Shown here one piece after another: positions 45,702 to 54,240 of a DNA stretch of 64,000 nt. The notes below the pieces were generated by a model, which searched no databases, was not told where the DNA came from, and was given only the letters and a program-made list of their open reading frames with translations. The position numbers and the translations under genes are program-made. Numbering within the stretch: position 1 is the stretch's first letter; the number at the start of each line of letters is the position of its first letter. The stretch spans positions 1-64,000 of the forward strand of contig NZ_BONZ01000001.1 of the NCBI RefSeq assembly GCF_016862975.1. The letters are read 5' to 3'. This DNA comes from Rugosimonospora africana. GTDB taxonomy: Bacteria; Actinomycetota; Actinomycetes; Mycobacteriales; Micromonosporaceae.

Positions 45702-46807
45702 GAGACGGTCCCGGTGCGCCGCGTGCCCCAGTCGGGATGGTTGGTGCCCGCGCTGCGCGGCCCGAACGCCGGATTGCGTTCCTCGTTGGAACGCAGCTTC
45801 CGCCACCGCAGCTCGGCGCCCAGCAATTCCGGCCGGCGACGGGGCGGGAAACTCTCCAGCAACGGCAACGCTCCCGCCTCGTGGAACGCGGTCAGCGTGT
45901 TGAGACACTTCACGCACCGGCCGCAGTTGTACCGGCCCTCGGTGTTGCGCCAGCAGACCCGGAGCCACCGCAACAACTCGGGACGCTGGGCCAGCACCAA
46001 CGCCTTGCCCGGTCGGTGCCGCTCCGCGCCGTCGTGCACCAGGGCGACGGAGTCGTTGCCCCACCACGGATCCAGCACCGGGTGCGAGCCGTGCGGCTGC
46101 AGTGCCGCGCACCAGAACGTGGCCGGCAGGTAGAACGTCGCGTACCGGTTGGACAGCAGGTGAGCCGCCGCGGCCAGGACTCCGCCGTGCAGGGCCGTCC
46201 AGGGAGCGACCGACTCGAGCGGATCCCGGATGTTGGTGTCCAGCACGATCAGTGGCTTGCCGAGTGCCTTGGCCGCCGAGGCCACGCCGTCGCGGATGCT
46301 GGGCCCCATCTTGACGTCCCAGTGCGCCACGTCGAAGCCGTTGAGGAACACCAGAGCCTCGACCCTGTCCTCTTGCCTCACCGCCGTATAGCACGAGTCG
46401 ACGCCGCCGGAGAAGAACGCGGCCGCGGGCCGGGGCGCGGGCGCCCGCCCGCCACCGGCGACCTCCGCCGCGTCGACCGTCACCGGCCGGTACCGCGGAT
46501 CCCAACTGTGCACAGTGGACTGAACGACCGCGAGGTTGTCCAGCAGCCGCGCGGAAACCGGCGCCTCGATCCGGAGCCGCCGCGCGCGACGCATCGCCGG
46601 CAGCAGCAGCGCGGTCGCGAACGCGTCACCCGCCGCGTCGACCGCGAGATCGTCCCCCGCGAACCATACGTCCCAACGCTCCGCGCCGAACCGTACCGTC
46701 GTGGAGAGCCGGCCATCGCCCACGGTCGGTTCGCCAATGACGAACTCCTCCGCCAGCGCATGCCGGAGTTCCCGGCGGTAGATCCAACGCCGGTTCAGCC
46801 AGCTCAT
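45698..46807 (-). CDS. PP-loop ATP pyrophosphatase (QueC-like)
   Basis: A 369-residue protein. A diverged N-terminal domain is followed by the PP-loop SGGVDS (133-138), a nucleotide domain and a cysteine set CWRNTEGRYNCGRCVKC resembling the zinc site of QueC. Such enzymes adenylate a carboxylate or carbonyl and replace it with N or S. No other deazaguanine gene is present, so it is more probably a new amide/nitrile/thio-forming enzyme in the cluster than a queuosine gene. ATG 46807 follows the PhyH stop by 12 bases. Confidence 0.8.
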   Translation of the reverse strand: MSWLNRRWIYRRELRHALAEEFVIGEPTVGDGRLSTTVRFGAERWDVWFAGDDLAVDAAGDAFATALLLPAMRRARRLRIEAPVSARLLDNLAVVQSTVHSWDPRYRPVTVDAAEVAGGGRAPAPRPAAAFFSGGVDSCYTAVRQEDRVEALVFLNGFDVAHWDVKMGPSIRDGVASAAKALGKPLIVLDTNIRDPLESVAPWTALHGGVLAAAAHLLSNRYATFYLPATFWCAALQPHGSHPVLDPWWGNDSVALVHDGAERHRPGKALVLAQRPELLRWLRVCWRNTEGRYNCGRCVKCLNTLTAFHEAGALPLLESFPPRRRPELLGAELRWRKLRSNEERNPAFGPRSAGTNHPDWGTRRTGTVS

Positions 46808-46819
46808 CGGCGGCGACCG

Positions 46820-47650
46820 TCAGCTGGCCGCGGGCTTGAGCCCGCGCAGCTCGGGAATCGACGTCGGCGGGGCCGTGCCGAGCAACTGCCGCACCCGTTC
46901 GGGCAACCGCTCCTTGACCTCCGGCCGGACCGCCCGGGTGTAGTCCATCATCGGTCGTAGCCACTTCCAGATCATCATCTGTTTGATGATCCAGCGAGTG
47001 TTGGCGCCGTTGTTGAAGCTGGTGCAGTGCCACAGGCGGGGATCGAACAGCACCACGTCTCCGGCCCGCACCACCACCTGCTCGGCATGCTCGGCAAGCA
47101 CCTCGGTCGGCGGCTTGTCGAGCATGCACCGTTGGCTGCCCGGCACGATCCAGGTCGCCCCGGTCTCCGGACCCGCGTCGTCGAGGTAATAGAGGCAGGT
47201 CGCGCCGAACGTGCCGGTCGGCGGGTTGGCCGAGCGGTTGAACGGGCTCAGGTCGGTGTGGAAGTCCCACGGAAACCGGCTGCTGCCGGGCGGCAGGCCC
47301 AGCGCGTCGAACGCCGCGATGGACACCTCGCCGGCGACCCGGTCCACCACCGGGTAGATGGGCATGCTGTCGGCCAGTTCGGCGAAGACCTCGTGCCGGT
47401 CGGCCAGGTTGCGCAGGGCGCCCCGCTGGTCGATCCGGTCGAGCACGTCGGCCCCGATGGTGCGCTCCTCCTCGGCCACCAGGTCGGCGATCACCCCGCG
47501 GACCCGCCGCAGCAGGTCGGGCGCGATGGCCTGGCGGAAGTATGCATAGCCGAGCGTGCGCAGGCTGTAGACCTGCTCGTCGACGGTCATCGGCGGCTCG
47601 TCGCTCAGCTCCCGGCGACCGCTCGCGGGCTTGCTCACCGTGCTGCTCAC
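46820..47650 (-). CDS. Phytanoyl-CoA dioxygenase (PhyH)-family enzyme, second copy
   Basis: A 276-residue Fe(II)/2-oxoglutarate oxygenase. The HxD pair is in FPWDFHTDLSPF, with ATWIVPGSQR and distal His in DPRLWHCTSFNNG. The N terminus LRTLGYAYFRQAIAPDLL is typical of PhyH. The GTG start overlaps the stop of the small PhyH-like gene (GTGA). The two may work as a pair. Confidence 0.9.
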   Translation of the reverse strand: MSSTVSKPASGRRELSDEPPMTVDEQVYSLRTLGYAYFRQAIAPDLLRRVRGVIADLVAEEERTIGADVLDRIDQRGALRNLADRHEVFAELADSMPIYPVVDRVAGEVSIAAFDALGLPPGSSRFPWDFHTDLSPFNRSANPPTGTFGATCLYYLDDAGPETGATWIVPGSQRCMLDKPPTEVLAEHAEQVVVRAGDVVLFDPRLWHCTSFNNGANTRWIIKQMMIWKWLRPMMDYTRAVRPEVKERLPERVRQLLGTAPPTSIPELRGLKPAAS

Positions 47651-48069
47651 CGGGCCACCTCCAACGCCACGTCGACCTGCCACAGCACGGCCTCCCGGAA
47701 GTCGGCGGCCTGGAACCTGGTCCAGCACCGGGCATCGACGAGCAGCCACTCGTCACCCCGCGGCGACAGGTCGCGGACCACGTGCCGCAGCCCGACCGGC
47801 GGTCGGCCCATGCCCTGTGAGCCGGGCACGAAATCCAGGGTGCCGCGGGCCGGACCCGCAACACCCAGCAGCGCGATCGGCGGCCCTACCGGCTCGTCAG
47901 CCAGCGCAGGCTGGGCCTGCCAGTCTCCGTCGCCCAATCCCTCCGGCGCCGCGCACCGCGCCGGACCCAGCAGTGCGCGCACCACTGCCTCCGGCTCGTC
48001 GGTCAGGCACCATCCACATAGCCGCAAGGAAATAGCGTCCGAGCGGTCGGCGGTCTGTACGGCAGGCAC
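47647..48069 (-). CDS. Small protein resembling the C-terminal half of PhyH, iron ligands not seen
   Basis: A 140-residue protein beginning at GTG 48069 behind GGGGGAGGG. The stretch GTLDFVPGSQGMGRP resembles the strand and PGS turn of PhyH oxygenases, but no HxD is present and the expected distal His is replaced (DARCWTRF). It may be a non-catalytic partner of the adjacent PhyH enzyme or a degenerate duplicate. It is the first gene of the seven-gene operon down to 41943. Confidence 0.6.
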   Translation of the reverse strand: MPAVQTADRSDAISLRLCGWCLTDEPEAVVRALLGPARCAAPEGLGDGDWQAQPALADEPVGPPIALLGVAGPARGTLDFVPGSQGMGRPPVGLRHVVRDLSPRGDEWLLVDARCWTRFQAADFREAVLWQVDVALEVAR

Positions 48070-48152
48070 CTCGGCCCTCCCCCGTTCGAGCGGTCGCCGT
48101 CAATGCTGAACAGTAACAAGACTCGGTGCCTTCGTGCTAGCGGAGAATCCGG

Positions 48153-49643
48153 TCAGATCGTTAGCTCCGACGTACCACTTTGCTCACCGGTCACTCGCGT
48201 GGCGAGCCGCGCGTAATCCACCTTGCCTGAGCCGGTACGTGGGATGTTTTCCAGGCAGACGAGCCGCATCGCGGCCGCCGGGATGCACAGCGCGGCGGCC
48301 ACGTCGCGCCGCCGCTCGCGGAGCAGATCGCAAGCGTTGGCGTAGCATTTGACACTTGCATGACACACGTCCACGGCGTCGGCGCCGGCACCCTGCAGCA
48401 CGGCGACATCGATGCCCGGGACGGCGAACGCGCGTTCCACCTCGTCGAGGCTGATCCGCCGGCCGAGCACCTTGACCGTCCGGTCCCGGCGACCGTGCAG
48501 ATACAGCAGGCCGTCCCGGAGCACGCCGAGATCCCCGGTGCGCAGCACGCCTCCGCACCGGTCGCCGTCGGCCAGGTCGGCGCGGCCGGTGGCGTACCCC
48601 TGCATGACGTTCGGGCCCTCGTATACCACCTCGCCGACGGCCCCCTCGGGCATCGCCCGGCCCGGCTCCTCCGGATCCTCCGTCCACAGGCGACCACCCG
48701 GGATCGCCTTGCCCACCGAACCGCACGCGGCCACCGTGAGCGACGGGTCCAGGCACGCGATCCGGGCGGTCGCCTCGGTCTGCCCGTACATCACGGCGAA
48801 CCCGGCCCCGATGCCGGCCAGCTCACCGGCGAAATACCGAATGGTGTCCGGATCCAGCGCGCCGCCGGCCTGGTACAGCAGCCGGAGGTGGGCGTGGTCG
48901 GCGGCCCGCCAGCGTTGGGTGCGCAGCAGCCGGTACCCGGTCGGCACCAGGCCGAACTCGGTGACGCCGGCAGCCGCGATCCGGCGCCAGAACGCGTGGG
49001 CGGTGGGCCGGCGCGCCGACAGTTCCACGGACGCGCCGACGGCGAGGTGCGAGTTCACCATGGACAGCCCGAAGCTGTAGTCGACGGGCAGCGCGGTGAC
49101 TCCCCGGTCGGCCGGAGTGAGGCGCAACGCGGCCCCGATCGCGGTGGCGTTCGCGGCGATCGCGCGGTAGCTCAGCCGGACCACCTTGGGCGTACCGAGC
49201 GAGCCGGAGGTGCGCAGCAGCAACCCGGTCTCGGGATGCACCGGCGCGAGTCCCCGGACGTCGTCGCGCACCCCGACCGGCACCGCGCGGCCGGCGAGCG
49301 ACGCGGTCCCCGTGCGGTACCCGGACTCCGGCGCGTGGCCGAGCACGAGGTCCGGGCGGTACGCCGCGATCAGACCCTCGACCGTCTCGGCGGGAGCGTC
49401 CTCCACCAGCAACAGGCAGTGGCCCAGCTCAAGGCCGGCCAGGTAGGCGGTCAGGCCGGCCAGGTCCCGGGTCAGGCGCAGCAGCACGAGCTTCTTGCCC
49501 GATCCCGGCTCGTCGAACAACGGCGTGGCCGCCCGTACCAGGCCGGCCAGCTCGCCGTAGCTCAGCAGGCCATCCGCCTCGGTGCTCACCGCCGGCGCGG
49601 AGTCGGGCGCACCGGCCAACCCGGTCAGCGACAACGACCGCAC
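48153..49643 (-). CDS. Stand-alone adenylation (AMP-binding) protein A
   Basis: A 496-residue ANL-superfamily enzyme with core motifs LLRTSGSLGTPK (A3), MYGQTEATARI (A5), RTGDLGV (A7), GRRDRTVKVLGRR (A8) and GSGKVDY (A10). It activates a carboxylic or amino acid for the carrier protein or for CoA. The acidic residue that binds alpha-amines was not located, so the substrate is open. GTG 49643 follows the upstream gene by two bases. It is the last of five genes transcribed from 54108. Confidence 0.9.
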   Translation of the reverse strand: MRSLSLTGLAGAPDSAPAVSTEADGLLSYGELAGLVRAATPLFDEPGSGKKLVLLRLTRDLAGLTAYLAGLELGHCLLLVEDAPAETVEGLIAAYRPDLVLGHAPESGYRTGTASLAGRAVPVGVRDDVRGLAPVHPETGLLLRTSGSLGTPKVVRLSYRAIAANATAIGAALRLTPADRGVTALPVDYSFGLSMVNSHLAVGASVELSARRPTAHAFWRRIAAAGVTEFGLVPTGYRLLRTQRWRAADHAHLRLLYQAGGALDPDTIRYFAGELAGIGAGFAVMYGQTEATARIACLDPSLTVAACGSVGKAIPGGRLWTEDPEEPGRAMPEGAVGEVVYEGPNVMQGYATGRADLADGDRCGGVLRTGDLGVLRDGLLYLHGRRDRTVKVLGRRISLDEVERAFAVPGIDVAVLQGAGADAVDVCHASVKCYANACDLLRERRRDVAAALCIPAAAMRLVCLENIPRTGSGKVDYARLATRVTGEQSGTSELTI

Positions 49644-49645
49644 GG

Positions 49646-51094
49646 CTAACCGCCCCGCCGCTGGAGCTTGCCGGCGGCGGTGCGGGGCAGCTCCGTCTCG
49701 AACCGCACCGTCGCCGGTACCTTGAACGGCGGCAGCGCCGCCCGGCAGTGCGCCTTGAGCCGCTGCTCGTACCCGTCGCGCCGGTCCCCGGGTACGGCGT
49801 CGCGCAGCACGACCCAGGCGTGCGGGCGGGCGCCGAACACCGGGTCGGGTTCGCCGACCACCATGGCGTCGATGACGTCCGGGTGCTCCAGCAGCACCTG
49901 CTCCACCTCGGCCGGGTAGACGTTTTCCCCACCGACGTTGATGAGGTCGAGTTCACGCGAGGCCAGGAACAGATATCCCTCCGGGTCCAGCCGACCCCGG
50001 TCGCCGACGCTTCGGAAGCCGTCCGGGGTCGCGACCACCGACGGGTTCAGGCCGGCCCACGGGTCGCGGCGCGCCGGCCGGCCGGTACGCATGAAGACGT
50101 CGCCGACCACGCCAGCGGGCACCGGGCGGCGGCGCTCGTCGAGGATCCGGATCTCGGTCCAGAACCCTCGGCCCACCGTGCCCGGCCGCGCCAGCCACTC
50201 GTCGCCGCGCGCCAGGGTCACACCGATGCCCTCGCTCGCCCCGTACATCTCGAAGACCGACTCGGCGCCCAGCCGGTCCAGCCAGAACCGCCGTACCCGC
50301 TCCGGGCACGGGGCCGCGGTGTGCAGCAGGCCGCGCACGCCGGCCAGCGCGTCGGGCCGCTGCGCCGCCGTCGCCGCCAGCCGACCCAGCTGATAGGGCG
50401 TGGTCTGCAGCCAGCGGACGTCCCAGCGCGCGGCGAGATCCACCGCGGCGTCCGGGTCGAACCGGCGCTGCACCACCAGCGGGTTGCCGTCGGCCAGCCC
50501 CTCCAGGAAGAACGTCAACGTCGCCGCGTGCTCCAGCGGCCCGGTGACCAGTTGCGCCCGCCCGGGCTGCCAGTTGAGCCGGTGCACCGGCCGGGTGCTC
50601 AGCGGGCGCAGCGGCCTCCGGCGCATCACCGTGTCGACCGTCCACTTGGGACGACCCGACGAGCCGCCGGAGCCGAGCACGAGGGCGTGCGGGGGCAGCC
50701 TGGCCGTGCCCCGCGCGGGCACCGGAGGCCCGGTGACCAGGTCGCGTCCGGCGGCGGCGACCGGCAACACCGCGATCCCCCGGTCGGTCAGGGCGCGCTC
50801 GGCGGCCGCGCGGTGCGCGTCAGTCCCGCGCCCGGTCGGCCGTACCCACAGCGGAAGCTCCGTGCGTGCCGCCGCCACCAGGGTCAGCACGCTGCCCATC
50901 GTGTTGTCCATGGCCAGCGCGGCGAGCCCGGGGTCGGCCGCCAGGAGCCGTTCCGCGAGAGCCGCTGTCACACTGTCCACCGTGGACCAGTCGAGCGCGA
51001 CCGGTGCGCCGGGCCGTTCCTCGGCCACCAGCGCGGTGGCGGTACCGCGCCGGCGTGCGTGCTCCGCGATCGCCGCGTCAAACGAGTCCGGCAC
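49646..51094 (-). CDS. Stand-alone adenylation (AMP-binding) protein B
   Basis: A 482-residue ANL enzyme: GSGGSSGRPKW (A3), FEMYGASEGIG (A5), SVGDRGRLDPEGYLF (A7), ELDLINVGGENVYPAEVE (A8) and TAAGKLQR (A10). The fatty-acyl/aryl-CoA ligase-like A8 suggests an acyl or benzoyl-type substrate rather than an amino acid. It overlaps the condensation gene by 17 bases and is translationally linked to protein A. Confidence 0.9.
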   Translation of the reverse strand: MPDSFDAAIAEHARRRGTATALVAEERPGAPVALDWSTVDSVTAALAERLLAADPGLAALAMDNTMGSVLTLVAAARTELPLWVRPTGRGTDAHRAAAERALTDRGIAVLPVAAAGRDLVTGPPVPARGTARLPPHALVLGSGGSSGRPKWTVDTVMRRRPLRPLSTRPVHRLNWQPGRAQLVTGPLEHAATLTFFLEGLADGNPLVVQRRFDPDAAVDLAARWDVRWLQTTPYQLGRLAATAAQRPDALAGVRGLLHTAAPCPERVRRFWLDRLGAESVFEMYGASEGIGVTLARGDEWLARPGTVGRGFWTEIRILDERRRPVPAGVVGDVFMRTGRPARRDPWAGLNPSVVATPDGFRSVGDRGRLDPEGYLFLASRELDLINVGGENVYPAEVEQVLLEHPDVIDAMVVGEPDPVFGARPHAWVVLRDAVPGDRRDGYEQRLKAHCRAALPPFKVPATVRFETELPRTAAGKLQRRGG

Positions 51095-52457
51095 GCGTCT
51101 CCACCGCCATCAGCGACTGGTCCGGGTCGTCGCGCGGCGTCAGGCGCGCCGAGCCGGACAGGTCGGCCCGTGTCTCGTCGAGGGTGCGGTGGCCGGCGGC
51201 GCTCCCGCTGCCGGCGACGGCCGCCACCAGTCGCGTCACGTCCGCCAGGAGCACGCCGATCGCGGCGTCCGCGAACGACCACCGGTCGTATTCGGCGCAC
51301 ACCACCGGGCGCGGCTCGGCGATGAGCTTGACCCAGAGCTGCCCCGGCCGGACCGTCCAGGACGAGCTGCGGGACGGGTCGTACGGCATGCGGGCGCCCG
51401 CTGCCCGGGGCGCCTCGGGCGTGACGTTGACCGTCACGGCGGCCGGGGCGGGCGGGAGCCCGGGAAGCTGCGCGGCGAGCCTGGGCCAGGTCCACGGGGC
51501 CGCCGAGTGGGTGATCCCGGCACGCATCCGCGCGAACACCGCGGCGCACAGCGCAGCGAAGCGGTCCCCGGCTTCGGCGCGCACGCGCAGCGGTACGACC
51601 CGGTGCAGGCAGCCGATCAGCCGGGCCAGCTCGGGCCGGTCGCGGCCGTGGTGGAACCAGTTGAGATACACGTCATCGCGCTGGCGCGCGCCGGCGGCGA
51701 GTATGAAGGCCGACAGCCACACCGATGCCGGGCTGACCCGGACCGCCCGGGCCAGACGCCGCAGCCGCTCGCCCGCGTCGGCGACGGGTATCGCCGCGAC
51801 CTGGAAACCACTGCGCGGCTCGGGCCGACCGGCCCCTTCGGTGGGCCGCAGCGCGGGAGGCACGGACGGCGGCAGCGGATCGGCGAGCACCCCGGCCCAG
51901 TGGGCGAGCTGCGCGGCCGGCAGCCGGTCACCCGCGTCCCGCTGAGCGGCAACGTACCGGCTCCAGGTGGTGCCGAGCGACGGATGTCCCGTCGTGCCCC
52001 ACAGCTCCTCGTCGAACACCGCCTGGGAGAGCCCGTCGAAGGCGAGGTGGTGGATCGCGACGAGGAGCCGGTCCGGACCGTCGCGGCCGGGCAGCAGGGC
52101 CGCGCGTACCGGCCCCGTCCGGGTGAGGTCGAGGTCGGCGGCGAAGAAGTCGGCCAGCCCGGCCGGCCACTCCGGGACGGCCACGTCTTCCGGGGGCGGC
52201 GCGATGTCCTGCGTCCACCTGCCGTCGCGCTCCACCAGGCGCAGCCGCAGGGCCTCGTGCCGCCGGATCACCCGCGCCAGGGCACCGCCGAGCGCAGCGC
52301 GGTCGGTGCCGCCCGGAAGCGCGTAGACCAGCGGCTCCTTCCACGATCCCGGTATCCCGTCGGCGGTGAACGCGGCCTGCTCCAGTGCGAGCGGCAGCGG
52401 GCCCGGGTCGCCGACCCGGTCCTCCCGGCCTCCCGGAGCGGCCAGCGCGGCGGTCAC
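51078..52457 (-). CDS. Stand-alone condensation-domain protein
   Basis: A 459-residue NRPS C-domain fold protein. The catalytic motif HHxxxDG is IHHLAFDG (H136, H137, D141, G142). Two halves with the bridging strand region NWFHHGRDRPEL are recognisable. It should join an acyl or aminoacyl carrier-bound unit to an amine or hydroxyl. The start overlaps the carrier gene stop (GTGA). A homologue with a closely matching C-terminal region begins at the right edge of the window. Confidence 0.88.
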   Translation of the reverse strand: MTAALAAPGGREDRVGDPGPLPLALEQAAFTADGIPGSWKEPLVYALPGGTDRAALGGALARVIRRHEALRLRLVERDGRWTQDIAPPPEDVAVPEWPAGLADFFAADLDLTRTGPVRAALLPGRDGPDRLLVAIHHLAFDGLSQAVFDEELWGTTGHPSLGTTWSRYVAAQRDAGDRLPAAQLAHWAGVLADPLPPSVPPALRPTEGAGRPEPRSGFQVAAIPVADAGERLRRLARAVRVSPASVWLSAFILAAGARQRDDVYLNWFHHGRDRPELARLIGCLHRVVPLRVRAEAGDRFAALCAAVFARMRAGITHSAAPWTWPRLAAQLPGLPPAPAAVTVNVTPEAPRAAGARMPYDPSRSSSWTVRPGQLWVKLIAEPRPVVCAEYDRWSFADAAIGVLLADVTRLVAAVAGSGSAAGHRTLDETRADLSGSARLTPRDDPDQSLMAVETRAGLV

Positions 52458-53002
52458 CGGTGCGCCACACCCTCCCCGGTCCGGGCGGCGAACTCGGCCA
52501 CCGTGGCCGTCTCGAACAACGCCTCCACCGGCAGCGCCTGCTCGGTACGTTGTTCCAGCTCACTGACCACTTCCAGGGCGAGTACGGAGTCGCCGCCGAG
52601 GTCGAGGAAGTTGTCCGTCATGCTGACCCGGCTCCGGCCGAGCACCTGGGCCACGACCTCGGCCACCAACTCGTCTCGCGGTGAGTCGGGGGCGACCCAC
52701 GAGTACGCGTACGGCGAACCTTCCACCAGCTCGCGCAGGGCACCCTGGTCGCCGGCCGCCTCGGCGAAGCTCCCCGCGTCCGGAGCGACGACAACGACCG
52801 GCGGCCCGGCGGTGCCCAGCACGTCGAGTACGTCGTCGCGCACGTCCGCGCCGGCGCAGAAGTCTTCCGACCGGACCAGGATCACGGTCGTGGGACCGCC
52901 GGCCAGCTCGACGTCACACACCACCGCTTCGGCGACATCCTCGCGGGCGCGCAGGGCCCGCAGGATCACCTCGTCGCGTGCGACGTCTCCGGTGTGCTCC
53001 AT
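52454..53002 (-). CDS. Carrier protein with N-terminal extension
   Basis: A 182-residue protein. Residues 110-182 form a peptidyl/acyl carrier domain with phosphopantetheine Ser139 in DNFLDLGGDSVLALEV. The first 100 residues resemble the small C-terminal subdomain of an adenylating enzyme (EVILRALRAREDVAEAVV) without catalytic Lys, like a domain split from an A-PCP protein. No phosphopantetheinyl transferase gene is in the window. The gene start lies inside the 3' end of the GT9 gene. Confidence 0.88.
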   Translation of the reverse strand: MEHTGDVARDEVILRALRAREDVAEAVVCDVELAGGPTTVILVRSEDFCAGADVRDDVLDVLGTAGPPVVVVAPDAGSFAEAAGDQGALRELVEGSPYAYSWVAPDSPRDELVAEVVAQVLGRSRVSMTDNFLDLGGDSVLALEVVSELEQRTEQALPVEALFETATVAEFAARTGEGVAHR

Positions 53003-54108
53003 CTCTCCTCCTTCTCCACGCGCGGATCGTCGGCCTTCTCCACGCGCTCCACCCGCAGGTCATCGGCCTTCTCCACGCGCTCCACCCGCAGCTCGTCGAC
53101 CGCGGCGGCCACCTGCTCGGGGGTGACGCCGGAGCGGCACGGCGCCGGGCAGCCCCGGTAGAGCCGGGTGCATGTGCCGTCGCGCTTCATCGCCCGGCAG
53201 CGCAACGCGAGCGCGCTCTGCAGCGGGCGCACCCGCTCGCCCACCGGCCGCCAGACCCGGCCGTCGGTCGCCAGGTGCAGGCTCACCACCGGCGTGCCGA
53301 TCGCGGCCGCCAGGTGGATCGCGGCGGTGTCGTTGCCCACCAGCGCGCCGAGCCCGGAGATCCAGTGCGCGAAGGCGTCGAGATCGCCGGCCGGCGCCAC
53401 GGTCACGGCGGCACCCAGGTCGCGCGCCAACCGCCGCAACAGGGCCCGTTCCTCGGCGCCCGGCCCGGCCGCCAGCTCGACCGGCCAACCCCGGGCGCGC
53501 AGCAGGCCCACGGTCTCGATCCAGCGCTCGGCCTGCCACCGCTTGACTCCGCGGCTGGCCCCGACGAAACAGCCGACCGGCCCGGCTTCGCTGGCTGGCG
53601 TGCGAAGGTCGGCCAACCACCGGGTGCGCGGCGCGACCGGGAGCTCGCCGTGCCGGCGGAACAGCGCGACCGCGCGCTCGCCGCTGCTGCCGGCCTCCCA
53701 CATGCCGTCTTCGTGCAGGTCCCAGCACTCGATGCCGCGCCGCTCGGCCTCCGCACGGAAAGCCAGATAGTCCCCATCCAGCTCGGGAATTTCTAAGCGG
53801 AGGTTAACGATCAGGTCGAGCCGCTCGGCGTCCACGTACGCGACGATCTCCGCCCAGTCGGCCGGCCGGAACCGCCGAACCAGCGGCGGCAACCCCGCCG
53901 TGCGCAAGCCCGGCAGGCGCACCCGATCGGCCAGTCCGAGCGGCAGGAACGGCTGGTAGCAGAGCACGTGATAGCTGGCGAAAAGGCCGGACGCGTCGGC
54001 GCTTTCCAGGAGGGGAGCGGCGATGACGTTGTTGCCGATGCCGGAGTTGAGCACGACGAGCGCCCGCCGGCGCGAGGGCGCATCCGCTCGAACCTCGTTG
54101 CCCAGCAC
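52966..54108 (-). CDS. Family 9 (heptosyltransferase-like) glycosyltransferase
   Basis: A 380-residue GT-B enzyme of the lipopolysaccharide heptosyltransferase family: VVLNSGIGNNVIAAPLLES at the N terminus and the donor motif LGALVGNDTAAIHLAAAIG with GTPVVSLH after it. It is rational next to a heptose pathway: it may transfer the NDP-heptose. The last 40 residues are charged RVEKADD repeats. A TTA codon (53796-53794) makes it a candidate for bldA control. GTG 54108 is the best start available but its ribosome site is weak. The stop lies 37 bases inside the carrier gene. Confidence 0.85.
   Translation of the reverse strand: MLGNEVRADAPSRRRALVVLNSGIGNNVIAAPLLESADASGLFASYHVLCYQPFLPLGLADRVRLPGLRTAGLPPLVRRFRPADWAEIVAYVDAERLDLIVNLRLEIPELDGDYLAFRAEAERRGIECWDLHEDGMWEAGSSGERAVALFRRHGELPVAPRTRWLADLRTPASEAGPVGCFVGASRGVKRWQAERWIETVGLLRARGWPVELAAGPGAEERALLRRLARDLGAAVTVAPAGDLDAFAHWISGLGALVGNDTAAIHLAAAIGTPVVSLHLATDGRVWRPVGERVRPLQSALALRCRAMKRDGTCTRLYRGCPAPCRSGVTPEQVAAAVDELRVERVEKADDLRVERVEKADDPRVEKEERWSTPETSHATR
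53009..53098. repeat. 33-base tandem repeat at the 3' end of the GT9 gene
   Basis: One partial (53009-53032) and two full copies (53033-53065, 53066-53098) of a unit starting TTCTCCACGCGCTCCACCCG encode repeated RVERVEKADDL units in frame at the C terminus. Confidence 0.9.
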
Positions 54109-54240
54109 GGCTTCCGCACCCTCCCCCCGTCGGGCCGCCGGCAAGCGCGCCGACACGGCCGATTGCCAGACCGAACCTACCGTCAGCGCGCGGTCGCCGC
54201 TAGCCCCAATGCCGCCTCGGTCAGATAAAGTGGTACGCAG

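Noticed and set aside
45698-46807. Queuosine/preQ0 biosynthesis gene
   Set aside because: No QueD, QueE or FolE-like partner is present, and the N-terminal third is unlike QueC.
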